Origin: Azovibrio restrictus
GTDB lineage: Bacteria > Bacteroidota > Bacteroidia > Chitinophagales > Chitinophagaceae
DNA length: 64,000 nt
Direction: 5' to 3'
NCBI GenBank assembly: GCA_029255605.1
Contig: JANLJF010000016.1
Location: 39,834 to 103,833, forward strand
A program made the translations under genes and the position numbers. The number at the start of each line of letters is the position of its first letter. Position 1 is the stretch's first letter. The notes beneath the pieces are model-generated. The model was not told the origin of the DNA, searched no databases, and saw only the letters and a program-made list of their open reading frames with translations. Of the stretch, positions 17,061-26,821 are shown one piece after another.

Positions 17061-19286
17061 ATGAATCATCTACCACATTTAATACAGGATCTCGGGCTGG
17101 TGCTGATAGTTGCCGGTGTTACTACTTTGATTTTTAAATGGCTGAAACAGCCTGTAGTACTAGGCTATATATTGGCCGGGCTATTGGTGAGCCCTAATTT
17201 CCCTTTGTTCCCTACCATTACGGAACTGGCCAATATACGTGTATGGGCAGATATAGGGGTCATATTCCTGCTTTTTACGCTGGGGTTGGAGTTTAGTTTT
17301 AAAAAACTGCTACGTGTAGGGGGCGCATCATCTGTCACCGCCATCATTGAAGTATCGGCAATGCTGGGTATCGGCTTCCTGCTGGGTAAGCTGATGGGCT
17401 GGCCCGTGATGGATTGCATCTTCCTTGGTGGTATCCTTTCTGTGGCATCTACCACTATCATCCTGCGCTCGTTTGACGAGCTGGGCATGAAGGGCAAGAA
17501 ATTTGCAGAGCTGGTGTTTGGGGTATTGATAATAGAAGACCTGGTGGCCGTGGTATTGCTGGTATTGCTTTCTACCATTGCCGTAAGCCGGGAATTTGCC
17601 GGTACGGAAATGTTGCTTTCGGTACTGAAGCTGGCCTTCTTCCTCATATTATGGTTTGTGGCAGGTATCTTCTTTATACCATCGTTCCTGAGCAAAGTGC
17701 AAAAGCACCTGAATGATGAAACCATGCTGGTGCTGGCCATAGGCATGTGCCTGATGATGGTGATACTGGCATCGGTAGCCGGCTTTTCACCGGCACTGGG
17801 GGCTTTTATCATGGGTTCGATACTGGCAGAAACAACGCAGGCCGAACGTATAGAACATATCATAAAACCGGTGAAAGACCTGTTTGGTGCCGTATTCTTT
17901 GTATCGGTGGGCATGCTGATAGAGCCTAAGATACTGACAAGCTATGCGGGGCCTATACTTATTATAACCGTGGTATTTGTAATAGCCAAGGTGCTGCACG
18001 TAACGCTGGGGGCCGTGATATCGGGCCAGCCGCTGAAGCGGGCGATATATGCCGGTATGAGCATGGGGCAGATAGGTGAGTTTTCCTTCATCATTGCTAC
18101 ACTGGGGGTAACGCTGGGTGTTACCAGTAGCTTCCTGTATCCTATAGCGGTGGCTATATCTGCCATCACTACCTTCCTGACGCCATATATGATAAAGATG
18201 GCGGAGCCATTGTATGTGAAAGTGGAGAAGGTATTGCCGGTAAGGTGGCGTAAATCGCTGGAACGATACAGCTCGGGCGCGCAAGCCATCACTGCAGCCA
18301 GCGACTGGCGCAAAGTGCTGCAGTCGCTTATTATCATTGTTTCGGTTACCTCTTTAGTGATACCGGGTATTATTTTCCTGTTTGCGCGCTATGTATCGCC
18401 CTGGGTAGAGCATCATGTTTCTAGCGGAGTGCTGGGTGCCACCATAACGGCGCTAAGCTGCCTGCTGGTATTATCGCCTTTCCTATGGTTGCTGGTATTG
18501 AAGAAAACACAACCGCTGGCTTACAGCAACCTGTGGGGTAATAAACGGTACCGCGGGCCGCTGCTGCTGCTGCGCCTACTGCGTACAGGGCTTGCTGTTA
18601 TTTTCATCAGTATTATGATGCTGAGCTTCTTCCCCGTATATATGGCAATAGGTGGCGTACTGGTCTTGGTAGGGCTTGCTGCCATCTTCTCGAAAAGAAT
18701 ACATGCCTTTTATATAAAACTGGAAGACCGTTTCCTGCAAAACCTGAACAAACGGGAGCTGCATGAAGCAAAAGTGAACCTGCGCGAGCTGGCACCCTGG
18801 GATGCACACATTGCCCGCTATACCTTCCCTGCAGGGTCGGCATGCACGGGCAAGACACTGGAAGAACTGGGACTACGCGAGCAGCTGGGTATTAATATAG
18901 CCATGATAAGACGTGGCGATATTTACAGCATACCGGCACCGGGCAGGTACGAAAGGCTATACCCCGGCGATCAGCTATTTGTAATAGGTACGGATGAACA
19001 ATTGGAGCAATTCAAACAATATATAGAACCGAAAGAAGGCAGTGTGGCGCAGGTGATGGAAACGCACGATGTAGTACTGAAGCGCCTGAAAGTTAAAGAA
19101 AGCTCTGAATGGCTGGGTAAGACCATACGCGAAAGCGGCATACGTGAGCGCACCAACGGGCTGGTAGTAGGCATAGAGCGTGGTGGTAAGCGTATACTGA
19201 ACCCTGAATCGGTTATGACCTTTGAACAAGATGATAATATATGGCTGGTAGGCGATGCGGAACTGATAGCCAAGGTGGCATTGTAA
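17061..19286 (+). CDS. CPA2-family cation:proton antiporter with two RCK_C domains
   Basis: 741 residues. The N-terminal 390 or so are a KefB/CPA2-type exchanger with about 12 membrane segments, including LGYILAGLLVSP and FTLGLEFSFKKL. Two or three further hydrophobic segments follow. The C-terminus has two TrkA_C (RCK_C) domains, roughly residues 590-660 and 670-741 (IARYTFPAGSACTGKTLEELGL; LKVKESSEWLGKTIRESGI). A TrkA_N nucleotide-binding domain is missing, so gating is more likely by a small ligand than NAD(H). Probably exports K+ or Na+ in exchange for protons. Confidence 0.87.
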   Translation: MNHLPHLIQDLGLVLIVAGVTTLIFKWLKQPVVLGYILAGLLVSPNFPLFPTITELANIRVWADIGVIFLLFTLGLEFSFKKLLRVGGASSVTAIIEVSAMLGIGFLLGKLMGWPVMDCIFLGGILSVASTTIILRSFDELGMKGKKFAELVFGVLIIEDLVAVVLLVLLSTIAVSREFAGTEMLLSVLKLAFFLILWFVAGIFFIPSFLSKVQKHLNDETMLVLAIGMCLMMVILASVAGFSPALGAFIMGSILAETTQAERIEHIIKPVKDLFGAVFFVSVGMLIEPKILTSYAGPILIITVVFVIAKVLHVTLGAVISGQPLKRAIYAGMSMGQIGEFSFIIATLGVTLGVTSSFLYPIAVAISAITTFLTPYMIKMAEPLYVKVEKVLPVRWRKSLERYSSGAQAITAASDWRKVLQSLIIIVSVTSLVIPGIIFLFARYVSPWVEHHVSSGVLGATITALSCLLVLSPFLWLLVLKKTQPLAYSNLWGNKRYRGPLLLLRLLRTGLAVIFISIMMLSFFPVYMAIGGVLVLVGLAAIFSKRIHAFYIKLEDRFLQNLNKRELHEAKVNLRELAPWDAHIARYTFPAGSACTGKTLEELGLREQLGINIAMIRRGDIYSIPAPGRYERLYPGDQLFVIGTDEQLEQFKQYIEPKEGSVAQVMETHDVVLKRLKVKESSEWLGKTIRESGIRERTNGLVVGIERGGKRILNPESVMTFEQDDNIWLVGDAELIAKVAL

Positions 19287-19296
19287 AGACCTAGCA

Positions 19297-19338
19297 CAAA
19301 AGAATAAGCCCCGGTATATACCGGGGCTTATTCTTTTG
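19297..19338. terminator. Bidirectional terminator, 42-base perfect palindrome
   Basis: A perfect self-complementary sequence centred on GGTATATACC with GC-rich flanks and A/T-rich ends. It separates the antiporter from convergent pckA and can terminate both. Confidence 0.85.
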
Positions 19339-19355
19339 TATCAGTAAGCTAAAAA

Positions 19356-20972
19356 CTATTCAGCGTTTACCATCACTTTTGGTGCGGCAGCACGTATCTC
19401 ATCATTAGCCTGATCTGCATATTTTTCGAAGTTTTTAACGAACAGCTGAGCCAGTTCGTTAGCTTTCTTATCGTATGCTTCTTTATCAGTCCATGTATCA
19501 CGTGGGTTCAGTATCTCTGCAGGTACGCCTGGCACAGCCTGCGGAACCAGTACGCCAAATGTCGGGTGTGCTTCAAAGGCTACATTTTTCAGGTCGCCAT
19601 TCATAGCAGCTGTGATCATAGCGCGTGTATACTTCAGGCTCATACGGCTACCGGTACCATAAGCACCGCCGCTCCAGCCTGTGTTTATCAGCCATACGTT
19701 CACATCGCTGTGCTCTTCCAGTTTTTTACCCAGCAGTTCTGCATATTTGGTAGGGTGCAATGGCAGGAATACGCGGCCAAAGCAAGCAGAGAAAGTGGTT
19801 TGTGGTTCTGTAACACCCACCTCAGTACCGGCCACTTTTGCCGTGTAACCGCTGATGAAGTGGTACATAGCCTGGCCTTTGGTCAGCTTGCTGATAGGAG
19901 GCAGGATACCGAATGCATCACAAGTAAGGAAGAATATGTTTTTAGGATCGCCAGCGTAAGATGGTTCCTTAGCATTATCTATATGATAGATAGGGTAAGC
20001 AGCACGTGTATTTTCAGTGATGCTGCCATCTGCATAATCTACCGTTTTAGTGCCGGGGAAGAACTTGATGTTTTCCAGCAGCGCGTTTGGCTTAATAGCA
20101 TTGAAAATTTGTGGTTCTTTTTCGGCGCTCAGATCTATACATTTTGCATAGCAGCCACCTTCAAAGTTGAATACGGAACCATCTGCCCAGCCATGCTCAT
20201 CATCACCTATCAGTGCGCGGTGAGGATCTGCAGACAGGGTAGTTTTACCCGTACCTGAAAGACCGAAGAACAAGGCAACATCACCGTCTTTGCCTTCGTT
20301 GGCAGAGCAGTGCATGCTCAGTACTTTATGATCGTGCGGCAGTACAAAGTTCAGTACGCCGAAGATACCTTTCTTCATCTCGCCTGTATAAGCAGAACCG
20401 CCTATCAGGATGACTTTACGTGTAAAGTTTACGATAGTGAAGTTTCCCTGGCGTGTGCCGTCCACAGCAGGATCGGCCAGGAAGCTTGGTGCCTGCAGGA
20501 TGAGCCAATCAGGCGTTAATGTTTCAATTTCCTGTGCAGTAGGGCGCAGAAACAGGTCGTTGCAGAACAGGTTGGCCCATGGTGTTTCATTCACCACGCG
20601 GATGTTCAGGCGATATTTAGGATCGGCGCAGGCATATGCATCACGTATCCATACTTCTTTGCCACCCAGGTATGCTGCTACCTTATCATACAGTTTGTCG
20701 AAAGCCTCAGGAGAGAAAGGAATGTTCACATCGCCCCAATCTACACTGTGTTCCGTTATTGCATCTTTCACTGTGAATTTGTCTTTAGGAGAGCGGCCGG
20801 TGAATTTCCCGGTGTTAACGCAAAGAGCCCCTCTGTCGTTCAGTTCGCCTTGTCCCAGTTCTAAGGTTTTTTGTGTGAGCTCTTCGGGAGAGAGATTCCA
20901 GTGAGCTATGGCAACATTCAGGCCCATGTCGGCCAGATTAGCCGATGGGTTTTTCTTACCAAATTCCTGCAT
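19356..20972 (-). CDS. pckA: Phosphoenolpyruvate carboxykinase (ATP)
   Basis: 538 residues, normal for the ATP-dependent family. It converts oxaloacetate and ATP to phosphoenolpyruvate, the entry step of gluconeogenesis, in the cytosol. The kinase P-loop GLSGTGKTTLSADPHR and the segments TGRSPKDKFTVKD, GEMKKGIFGVLNF and NTGWSGGAYGTGSRM are all present. The leader is short, with a TACTTTTG box about 33 bases upstream. It is divergent from atpB across 254 bases. Confidence 0.97.
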   Translation of the reverse strand: MQEFGKKNPSANLADMGLNVAIAHWNLSPEELTQKTLELGQGELNDRGALCVNTGKFTGRSPKDKFTVKDAITEHSVDWGDVNIPFSPEAFDKLYDKVAAYLGGKEVWIRDAYACADPKYRLNIRVVNETPWANLFCNDLFLRPTAQEIETLTPDWLILQAPSFLADPAVDGTRQGNFTIVNFTRKVILIGGSAYTGEMKKGIFGVLNFVLPHDHKVLSMHCSANEGKDGDVALFFGLSGTGKTTLSADPHRALIGDDEHGWADGSVFNFEGGCYAKCIDLSAEKEPQIFNAIKPNALLENIKFFPGTKTVDYADGSITENTRAAYPIYHIDNAKEPSYAGDPKNIFFLTCDAFGILPPISKLTKGQAMYHFISGYTAKVAGTEVGVTEPQTTFSACFGRVFLPLHPTKYAELLGKKLEEHSDVNVWLINTGWSGGAYGTGSRMSLKYTRAMITAAMNGDLKNVAFEAHPTFGVLVPQAVPGVPAEILNPRDTWTDKEAYDKKANELAQLFVKNFEKYADQANDEIRAAAPKVMVNAE

Positions 20973-21004
20973 AAAATTTTCGTTTGTTACAAAAAGTTAG
21001 ACGG

Positions 21005-21012
21005 CAAAAGTA
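21005..21012 (-). promoter_or_regulatory. -7 promoter box of pckA
   Basis: TACTTTTG on the minus strand, 33 bases before the pckA start codon. No clear -33 box was seen. Confidence 0.55.
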
Positions 21013-21196
21013 CTACATAAAAGTTTTTTCGACTATTAATTTTCGCCAACGGTATAGTGTTTTTGAAAAATAAATGCAAACACCTGACGGGCATTTAATA
21101 TTTTAATAATATCACGTAGTATGGTAAAACTAATGCCATAAATCACAGAAAGGTCTCAAAAAAATAATATTTCCTTTTTTTTGAACTTTAAACAAG

Positions 21197-21204
21197 TATC
21201 TTTG
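21197..21204 (+). promoter_or_regulatory. -7 promoter box of the atpBEFHA operon
   Basis: TATCTTTG, 22 bases before the atpB start codon. A -33 TTG at standard spacing is not clear. Confidence 0.6.
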
Positions 21205-21226
21205 CGCAAAATTTCAGGGCTGCGTA

Positions 21227-22405
21227 ATGAGTTTAAGACGTCTCTTTTCCTTTATAGTATTGACTTTCGCGCTGTTGAGCGCTCCTGTTTTTACATATGC
21301 ACAGCATGAAGAAAACCACGAATCTGCATCCGTTGCTGAGGGCGAAACCGCCCATGCAGCACATGGTGAAGAAAAAAAAGGTGGTTTTAATGCTTCTGAA
21401 GTAATATTCGGCCACATTGGCGATTCTCACTACTGGCACTTCTTTGATGTGAACGACCACCCGGTGAGCCTTTCTCTGCCGGTTATCATATACCATCCTG
21501 AAAAAGGACTGGAAGTATTTTCTGCTTCAAAATTTCACCATGGCCACGAAAGCTATAACGGCTACCACCTGGAGCATGGCATGAAAGAAAAGATCGTTTC
21601 TGAAGATGGTGCCAAAATCATCGACTTCTCTATAACTAAGAATGTGGTTTCCATGATCATATCGGTAGTACTGCTACTGGTGATCATGCTGAATGTAGCT
21701 AAGAAATACAAAAAGAACGGCACGATGGTAGCGCCTACCGGTTTCCAGAATGCACTGGAGCCTGTGCTGACATTTGTACGTGATGAAGTAGCTAAACCTA
21801 ACCTGGGCAAAAAATATATGCGCTACATGCCGCTGCTGCTTACGGTGTTCTTCTTTATATGGATAAACAACCTGCTGGGCTTGCTGCCGGGCGGTGCCAA
21901 CTTTACCGGTAACATAGCGGTAACAGCTTGCCTGGCTATCGTTTCTTTCCTGGTAATGATATTCAGCGGCAACAAGCATTTCTGGGGTCACCTTTTCAAC
22001 CCTCCGGGCGTACCGCTGGGTGTAAAATTCCTGCTGGTACCTATCGAAATCATTTCACTATTCATTAAACCAATAGCGCTGATGATACGTCTTTTTGCCA
22101 ATATACTGGCGGGGCACATCGTTATTTTGAGCGTTATATCAATGATATTTATATTTGCAGGCCTGAGTAAAGTGGCCGGCTGGGGTTTTGTACCCGTATC
22201 TATGGCATTTACCATCTTCATGTTCTTCCTGGAACTGCTGGTGGCTGCCATACAAGCCTTCATCTTTACCAACCTGACAGCGGTATTTATAGGACAGGCA
22301 GTAGAAGAGGGCCACGATCATGATCATGTACATGAAGAGTATCATGCACACAATCCTGAAACCGGCCAGGATTACAATGTAAGTAAACAAGAAATCATTG
22401 CTTAA
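21227..22405 (+). CDS. atpB: ATP synthase Fo subunit a
   Basis: 392 residues, longer than the E. coli protein because of a Bacteroidetes-type N-terminal extension. A signal-like segment ends near TYAQ, then a His/Glu-rich stretch (HEENHESASVAEGETAHAAH) and a beta-rich domain precede the membrane part. The proton-channel helix carries the essential Arg in LMIRLFANILAGHIV. The C-terminus is again His-rich (EEGHDHDHVHEEYHAH). Subunit a forms the proton half-channels next to the c ring. First gene of the operon; atpE follows 30 bases later. Confidence 0.96.
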   Translation: MSLRRLFSFIVLTFALLSAPVFTYAQHEENHESASVAEGETAHAAHGEEKKGGFNASEVIFGHIGDSHYWHFFDVNDHPVSLSLPVIIYHPEKGLEVFSASKFHHGHESYNGYHLEHGMKEKIVSEDGAKIIDFSITKNVVSMIISVVLLLVIMLNVAKKYKKNGTMVAPTGFQNALEPVLTFVRDEVAKPNLGKKYMRYMPLLLTVFFFIWINNLLGLLPGGANFTGNIAVTACLAIVSFLVMIFSGNKHFWGHLFNPPGVPLGVKFLLVPIEIISLFIKPIALMIRLFANILAGHIVILSVISMIFIFAGLSKVAGWGFVPVSMAFTIFMFFLELLVAAIQAFIFTNLTAVFIGQAVEEGHDHDHVHEEYHAHNPETGQDYNVSKQEIIA

Positions 22406-22417
22406 TTCGTTTTTTAA

Positions 22418-22687
<270 letters not shown>

Positions 22688-22701
22688 TTGTACCAAGAAA
22701 T

Positions 22702-22744
22702 TAACTGCACTCAACGCACAGGGCCGCGGGTGCAGTTATTTTTA
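22702..22744 (+). terminator. Hairpin between atpE and atpF (possible attenuator)
   Basis: TAACTGCAC (22702-22710) pairs with GTGCAGTTA (22730-22738), followed by TTTTTAAATTTT. As an intra-operon partial terminator or mRNA-end stabiliser it could explain higher subunit c output. Confidence 0.5.
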
Positions 22745-22839
22745 AATTTTGATTAAAAGCTTGTTTTGATTTTCAAAGGTTTGCAAAACGAGCAGAAAAG
22801 AAACCCCAATAATAAAGAGCATACATAAATCAACATAAC

Positions 22840-23334
22840 ATGGATTTGTTAACCCCGGAACTCGGTTTGTTTGTATGGACGCTGCTGGCGTTCCTGATAG
22901 TTTTTGTTATCCTGCGCAAATTTGCCTGGAAACCAATACTGAAAGCACTGCACGAGCGTGAAACAGGTATAGCAGACTCGATAGCTGCTGCAGAGCGTGT
23001 GAAGAAAGAAATGGGCGCGATGCAGGCTGAAAATGAGCGCATCATGATGGAAGCCCGTGCAGAGCGTGCACAACTGCTGAAAGAAGCTAAAGAAACAAGG
23101 GATAGCATCATCAACAAAGCGAAAGAAGAGACAAAAGCTATCACCGATAAAATGGTAGCCGATGCACAGCAACAGATACAGCAACAAAAAATGGCTGCGC
23201 TTACAGAAGTGAAAAACGAAATAGGCAAGCTGGCTGTAGAAGTAGCTGAAAAAGTGATACGCAAGCAACTGTCTACGGCTGATAGCCAGAATGACTATGC
23301 TAAGATGCTGGCTGACGAAATCAGCATGAACTAA
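22840..23334 (+). CDS. atpF: ATP synthase Fo subunit b
   Basis: 164 residues. One N-terminal membrane helix (LGLFVWTLLAFLIVFVILRKF) is followed by a long charged coiled coil from KALHERETGIADSIAAAERV to the end, forming the peripheral stalk that holds F1 against rotation. Only one b gene is present, so b2 is presumably a homodimer. About 150 bases separate it from atpE and 116 bases, holding a repeat element, from atpH. Confidence 0.95.
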   Translation: MDLLTPELGLFVWTLLAFLIVFVILRKFAWKPILKALHERETGIADSIAAAERVKKEMGAMQAENERIMMEARAERAQLLKEAKETRDSIINKAKEETKAITDKMVADAQQQIQQQKMAALTEVKNEIGKLAVEVAEKVIRKQLSTADSQNDYAKMLADEISMN

Positions 23335-23339
23335 ACAAA

Positions 23340-23443
23340 GCCCCTCCCAACCTCCCCCAAGGGGAGGCGGAAAGAGCTTGAAAAAAACAGTAACAATAAA
23401 AGATACTCCTCCCTCTCCTTTGGAGAGGGTTGGGGTGAGGCCA
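23340..23443. repeat. Double-hairpin GC-rich intergenic repeat element
   Basis: Two hairpins, CCTCCCC-CAA-GGGGAGG (23351-23367) and CCCTCTCC-TTT-GGAGAGGG (23411-23429), lie at opposite ends. The outer flanks GCCCCTCCCAACC and GGTTGGGGTGAGGC are roughly inverted copies of each other. Elements of this look are scattered in many Bacteroidetes genomes. It sits inside the atp operon between atpF and atpH. Confidence 0.65.
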
Positions 23444-23450
23444 ATAAAAT

Positions 23451-24020
23451 ATGCAAAATCCTCGTCTCGCTTCACGTTATGCCAAATCGCTGCTGGATCT
23501 TGCTGTAGAGCAAAATACAGTAGATACTACCCTGCAGGACATACAACTGCTGGATAGCATCAGCCGCCAGAGCCGCGATTTTACGAACATGCTGCGCAGC
23601 CCGATCATAAAATCGGATAAAAAGAAGAGCATACTGGATGCTGTAGTGGGCGATAAACTGAACCCGCTGGCAAAAGCATTCATTACCCTGCTGGTAAATA
23701 AAGGCCGTGAGGCCAACTTGCCGGAGATAGCTACTGCCTTTATAACACAGTATAAAGAAATGAAGAACATCAAAACCGTGAAGCTGACAACAGCCACACC
23801 GGTGAGCGATGTAGTGAAAGAAGCGATCGTTAAAAAGATAACAGCTTCGCTGAACGGTGCACAGATAGAAGTGAAAGAAGAAGTGAACCCGGACATCATA
23901 GGTGGCTTTGTACTGCAAATGGATGATAAACTGATAGATGCCAGTGTGCGCCGTGACCTGAATGATGTAAGAGACCAGTTTACTAAAAATATCTACATCA
24001 GCCAGATATTTGGTAACTAA
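23451..24020 (+). CDS. atpH: ATP synthase F1 subunit delta
   Basis: 189 residues with the OSCP/delta pattern: N-terminal six-helix domain starting NPRLASRYAKSLLDLAVEQ, and a C-terminal part with VNPDIIGGFVLQMDDKLIDASVRRDL. The delta subunit links the b stalk to the top of F1. The start codon follows the repeat element directly, leaving little room for a leader signal of its own. Confidence 0.94.
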   Translation: MQNPRLASRYAKSLLDLAVEQNTVDTTLQDIQLLDSISRQSRDFTNMLRSPIIKSDKKKSILDAVVGDKLNPLAKAFITLLVNKGREANLPEIATAFITQYKEMKNIKTVKLTTATPVSDVVKEAIVKKITASLNGAQIEVKEEVNPDIIGGFVLQMDDKLIDASVRRDLNDVRDQFTKNIYISQIFGN

Positions 24021-24081
24021 GCTGAACTATGAAAACCAACAGAAATTTAGAAACTAGTATTTATTTATAAAATAGAAAGTC

Positions 24082-25662
24082 ATGGTTGAGATCAAACCGG
24101 ATGAAATATCGGCGATTTTGCGCCAGCAGTTAACCAACTTCAACGCTTCTGCTAACCTGGAAGAAGTAGGTACCGTATTGCAAGTAGGTGACGGTATTGC
24201 CCGCGTTTACGGCCTGAACAGCGTACGTCAGGGTGAACTGGTAGCTTTTGAAAACGGTGTAAAAGCGATAGCGCTGAACCTGGAAGAAGACAACGTGGGT
24301 GTGGTATTGATGGGTGAAAGCGGTGATATTAAAGAAGGTGCACAAGTGCGCCGTACCGGCCAGATCGCCTCTATCAAAGTAGGTGAAGGCATGGTAGGCC
24401 GTGTAGTAAATACACTGGGTGAGCCAATAGATGGTAAAGGCCCCCTGACCGGTGAACTGTATGAAATGCCACTGGAGCGTAAAGCGCCCGGCGTTATCTT
24501 CCGCGAGCCGGTAAAAGAACCCCTGCAAACAGGTTTGAAAGCGGTAGATGCGATGATACCCATCGGCCGTGGACAGCGTGAGCTGGTAATCGGTGACCGT
24601 CAGACAGGTAAAACTGCCATCTGCCTGGATACCATCATCAATCAAAAAGAATTTTACGAAGCAGGTAAACCTGTTTACTGTATATACGTAGCGATAGGCC
24701 AGAAGGCATCTACCATCGCCGGTGTGATGAAAACACTGGAAGAGAATGGTGCTATGGCATATACTACCATCGTAGCTGCACCTGCTGCCGACCCGGCTCC
24801 ACTGCAGTTCTACGCACCATTTGCCGGTGCGGCGATAGGTGAGTTCTTCCGTGATACGGGACGTCCTGCACTGGTAGTTTATGATGACCTGTCGAAACAA
24901 GCGGTGGCTTACCGTGAGGTATCCCTGCTGCTGCGTCGCCCTCCGGGCCGCGAGGCTTACCCCGGTGACGTATTCTACCTGCACAGCCGCCTGCTGGAGC
25001 GTGCAGCGAAAGTTATCAATAACGATGAGATCGCTAAGACGATGAATGACCTGCCGGATAGCATCAAACACCTGGTAAAAGGTGGTGGATCGCTGACAGC
25101 ATTGCCTATCATCGAAACACAAGCGGGTGACGTATCTGCATACATCCCAACGAACGTGATCTCTATCACCGACGGCCAGATATTCCTTGAGTCAAACCTG
25201 TTCCTGTCAGGCATCCGTCCTGCCATCAACGTAGGTATCTCGGTAAGCCGTGTGGGTGGTAGCGCACAGATCAAATCGATGAAGAAAGTAGCCGGTACCC
25301 TGAAGCTGGACCAGGCCCTGTATCGTGAGATGGAGGCGTTCTCTAAATTTGGTGGTGACCTGGATGCCGCTACGAAAGTAGTACTGGATAAAGGTAGCCG
25401 TAACGTGGAAATCCTGAAACAACCACAGTTTGCACCATATAGCGTTGAAAAACAGGTAGCCATCATCTACCTGGGTACCAACAACCTGATACGCGAAGTG
25501 CCTGTGAAAAATGTAAAGGCTTTTGAAGAAGCATTCATACGTGATATGGAGCTGAAAATGCCTGACCTGTTGGCTGAGTTCAAAAAAGGTAACCTGCCTG
25601 AAGACGGACTGGCTAAGATGGTAAAAATGGCACAAGACCTGATACCACAGTTCAAAAACTAA
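24082..25662 (+). CDS. atpA: ATP synthase F1 subunit alpha
   Basis: 526 residues, full length. The nucleotide-binding P-loop is [15 protein letters not shown], and the family motifs [17 protein letters not shown] and [17 protein letters not shown] are intact. The alpha subunit carries non-catalytic nucleotide sites in the alpha3-beta3 head. A strong terminator follows, so the operon ends here and the gamma gene, expected next in many bacteria, is absent. Confidence 0.98.
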   Translation: MVEIKPDEISAILRQQLTNFNASANLEEVGTVLQVGDGIARVYGLNSVRQGELVAFENGVKAIALNLEEDNVGVVLMGESGDIKEGAQVRRTGQIASIKVGEGMVGRVVNTLGEPIDGKGPLTGELYEMPLERKAPGVIFREPVKEPLQTGLKAVDAMIPIGRGQRELVIGDRQTGKTAICLDTIINQKEFYEAGKPVYCIYVAIGQKASTIAGVMKTLEENGAMAYTTIVAAPAADPAPLQFYAPFAGAAIGEFFRDTGRPALVVYDDLSKQAVAYREVSLLLRRPPGREAYPGDVFYLHSRLLERAAKVINNDEIAKTMNDLPDSIKHLVKGGGSLTALPIIETQAGDVSAYIPTNVISITDGQIFLESNLFLSGIRPAINVGISVSRVGGSAQIKSMKKVAGTLKLDQALYREMEAFSKFGGDLDAATKVVLDKGSRNVEILKQPQFAPYSVEKQVAIIYLGTNNLIREVPVKNVKAFEEAFIRDMELKMPDLLAEFKKGNLPEDGLAKMVKMAQDLIPQFKN

Positions 25663-25683
25663 GATTAGTAATACTACTGATAG

Positions 25684-25711
25684 AAAGCCCCGCTGCAAGC
25701 GGGGCTTTTTG
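25684..25711 (+). terminator. Terminator of the atpBEFHA operon
   Basis: AAAGCCCCGCT and AGCGGGGCTTT around a GCA loop, followed by a T run. Confidence 0.85.
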
Positions 25712-25835
25712 TTTAGGACCCAATCCGGTATAAATTTTTCAGCCACTAAGAGGAGTAAGGTCACAATTAATTAAAGATGATTTTGCACGGGTGTTGACGG
25801 GATTGCATAATATCGCTGCTTAAACGTTTCCTGAT

Positions 25836-26276
25836 ATGGATAACATCATTATCCGCCATGCAGTAGCTGCCGATGGCACGTCTGTTTACAGGCTGCTTTC
25901 GCAACTGACTGAGCGTGTGAACAATGCTGTATTGTTTGATGAGCTGTTTGAGTCGGCAGTAGATTTTCCCAACACCATATACTTAGTGGCGGAAGACAAC
26001 GGCAATATCGTAGGATTCATCAGCTGTCATGGGCAGATACTGCTGCACCATATGGGCTGGGCATACGAGATACAGGAAATGTTTGTAGAAGAGGCTTATC
26101 GCAGTAAAGGTGTAGGCAAACGGTTGCTGAAACACTTGGAAAGCATGCTGGAAAACATAGACTATGATGTGATAGAGGTGACATCGAGCCACAAACGCGA
26201 AGGGGCACATGCATTTTACCAGGCCAATGGCTATGAGCATACGCACCGAAAGTTTACCAAGAAGAAAATGCGATAA
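25836..26276 (+). CDS. GNAT-family N-acetyltransferase
   Basis: 146 residues of a standard GNAT fold. The N-terminal IIIRHAVAADGTSVYRLLSQL is the first strand-helix unit, and the acetyl-CoA-binding motif is EMFVEEAYRSKGVGKRLLKHLE with the R-x-x-G-V-G loop. The end ANGYEHTHRKFTKK is typical. The acceptor substrate cannot be predicted. Monocistronic between the atp operon terminator and a convergent lipoprotein gene. Confidence 0.87.
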   Translation: MDNIIIRHAVAADGTSVYRLLSQLTERVNNAVLFDELFESAVDFPNTIYLVAEDNGNIVGFISCHGQILLHHMGWAYEIQEMFVEEAYRSKGVGKRLLKHLESMLENIDYDVIEVTSSHKREGAHAFYQANGYEHTHRKFTKKKMR

Positions 26277-26291
26277 GTATTCAGTCTTGAA

Positions 26292-26717
26292 CTATTGATA
26301 AGCCTTGATGTATTTCATCATTATTTGCCCGCGCGCTGCGCTTATCTGATAATAATCGTGAAATATGGTATCCGTATCGAAATGAAAACCGAGGATGTAT
26401 GTATATGCACTATCACCTTTGCGAAGCAGCGGTTTAAAATGTTCGCCGCCATGCGGTAACCTGATAGTACTGTTAGCGAGGTTGTTGCCCCAGATGGCTT
26501 CCACATCATACGTGCCATTGATACTGCTATCCGTAGCTATAACAGATACGGAAAACATATGGCCATTCAGTTTATCTTCAGCAATATCCATACTATCAGC
26601 AGCTACTATAGTGCCGGTAGCGGGAGCTTTGTGTTTAATCGCAGTTTCCGTATCTGTAGGTGCACTATTAGTGCAGGCACCGGCAAGTAGCAATAAAGGG
26701 AGCAGGTATTTTATCAT
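26292..26717 (-). CDS. Small lipoprotein of unknown function
   Basis: 141 residues with a lipoprotein signal (MIKYLLPLLLLAGAC, lipidated Cys15). The mature part is probably a compact beta domain (LNGHMFSVSVIATDSSINGTYDVEAIWGN). I recognise no family. Convergent with the acetyltransferase gene and divergent from the DPP III gene. Confidence 0.65.
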   Translation of the reverse strand: MIKYLLPLLLLAGACTNSAPTDTETAIKHKAPATGTIVAADSMDIAEDKLNGHMFSVSVIATDSSINGTYDVEAIWGNNLANSTIRLPHGGEHFKPLLRKGDSAYTYILGFHFDTDTIFHDYYQISAARGQIMMKYIKAYQ

Positions 26718-26821
26718 GCGGCTGCAAAATACTACCTGCCTATTAAAATACCATGCAGATATACTGCCGTATGCCCGTAAACCCGTATTTTTAAGCGTTA
26801 TAAAAATCCCTTTATAGAAAA

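Noticed and set aside
23340-23443. Insertion sequence in the atp operon
   Set aside because: No transposase and too short; treated as a small non-coding repeat.
24130-25122. 330-residue minus-strand ORF
   Set aside because: A shadow of atpA with Cys/Tyr/Arg-rich, non-domain sequence; the opposite strand is a certain gene.
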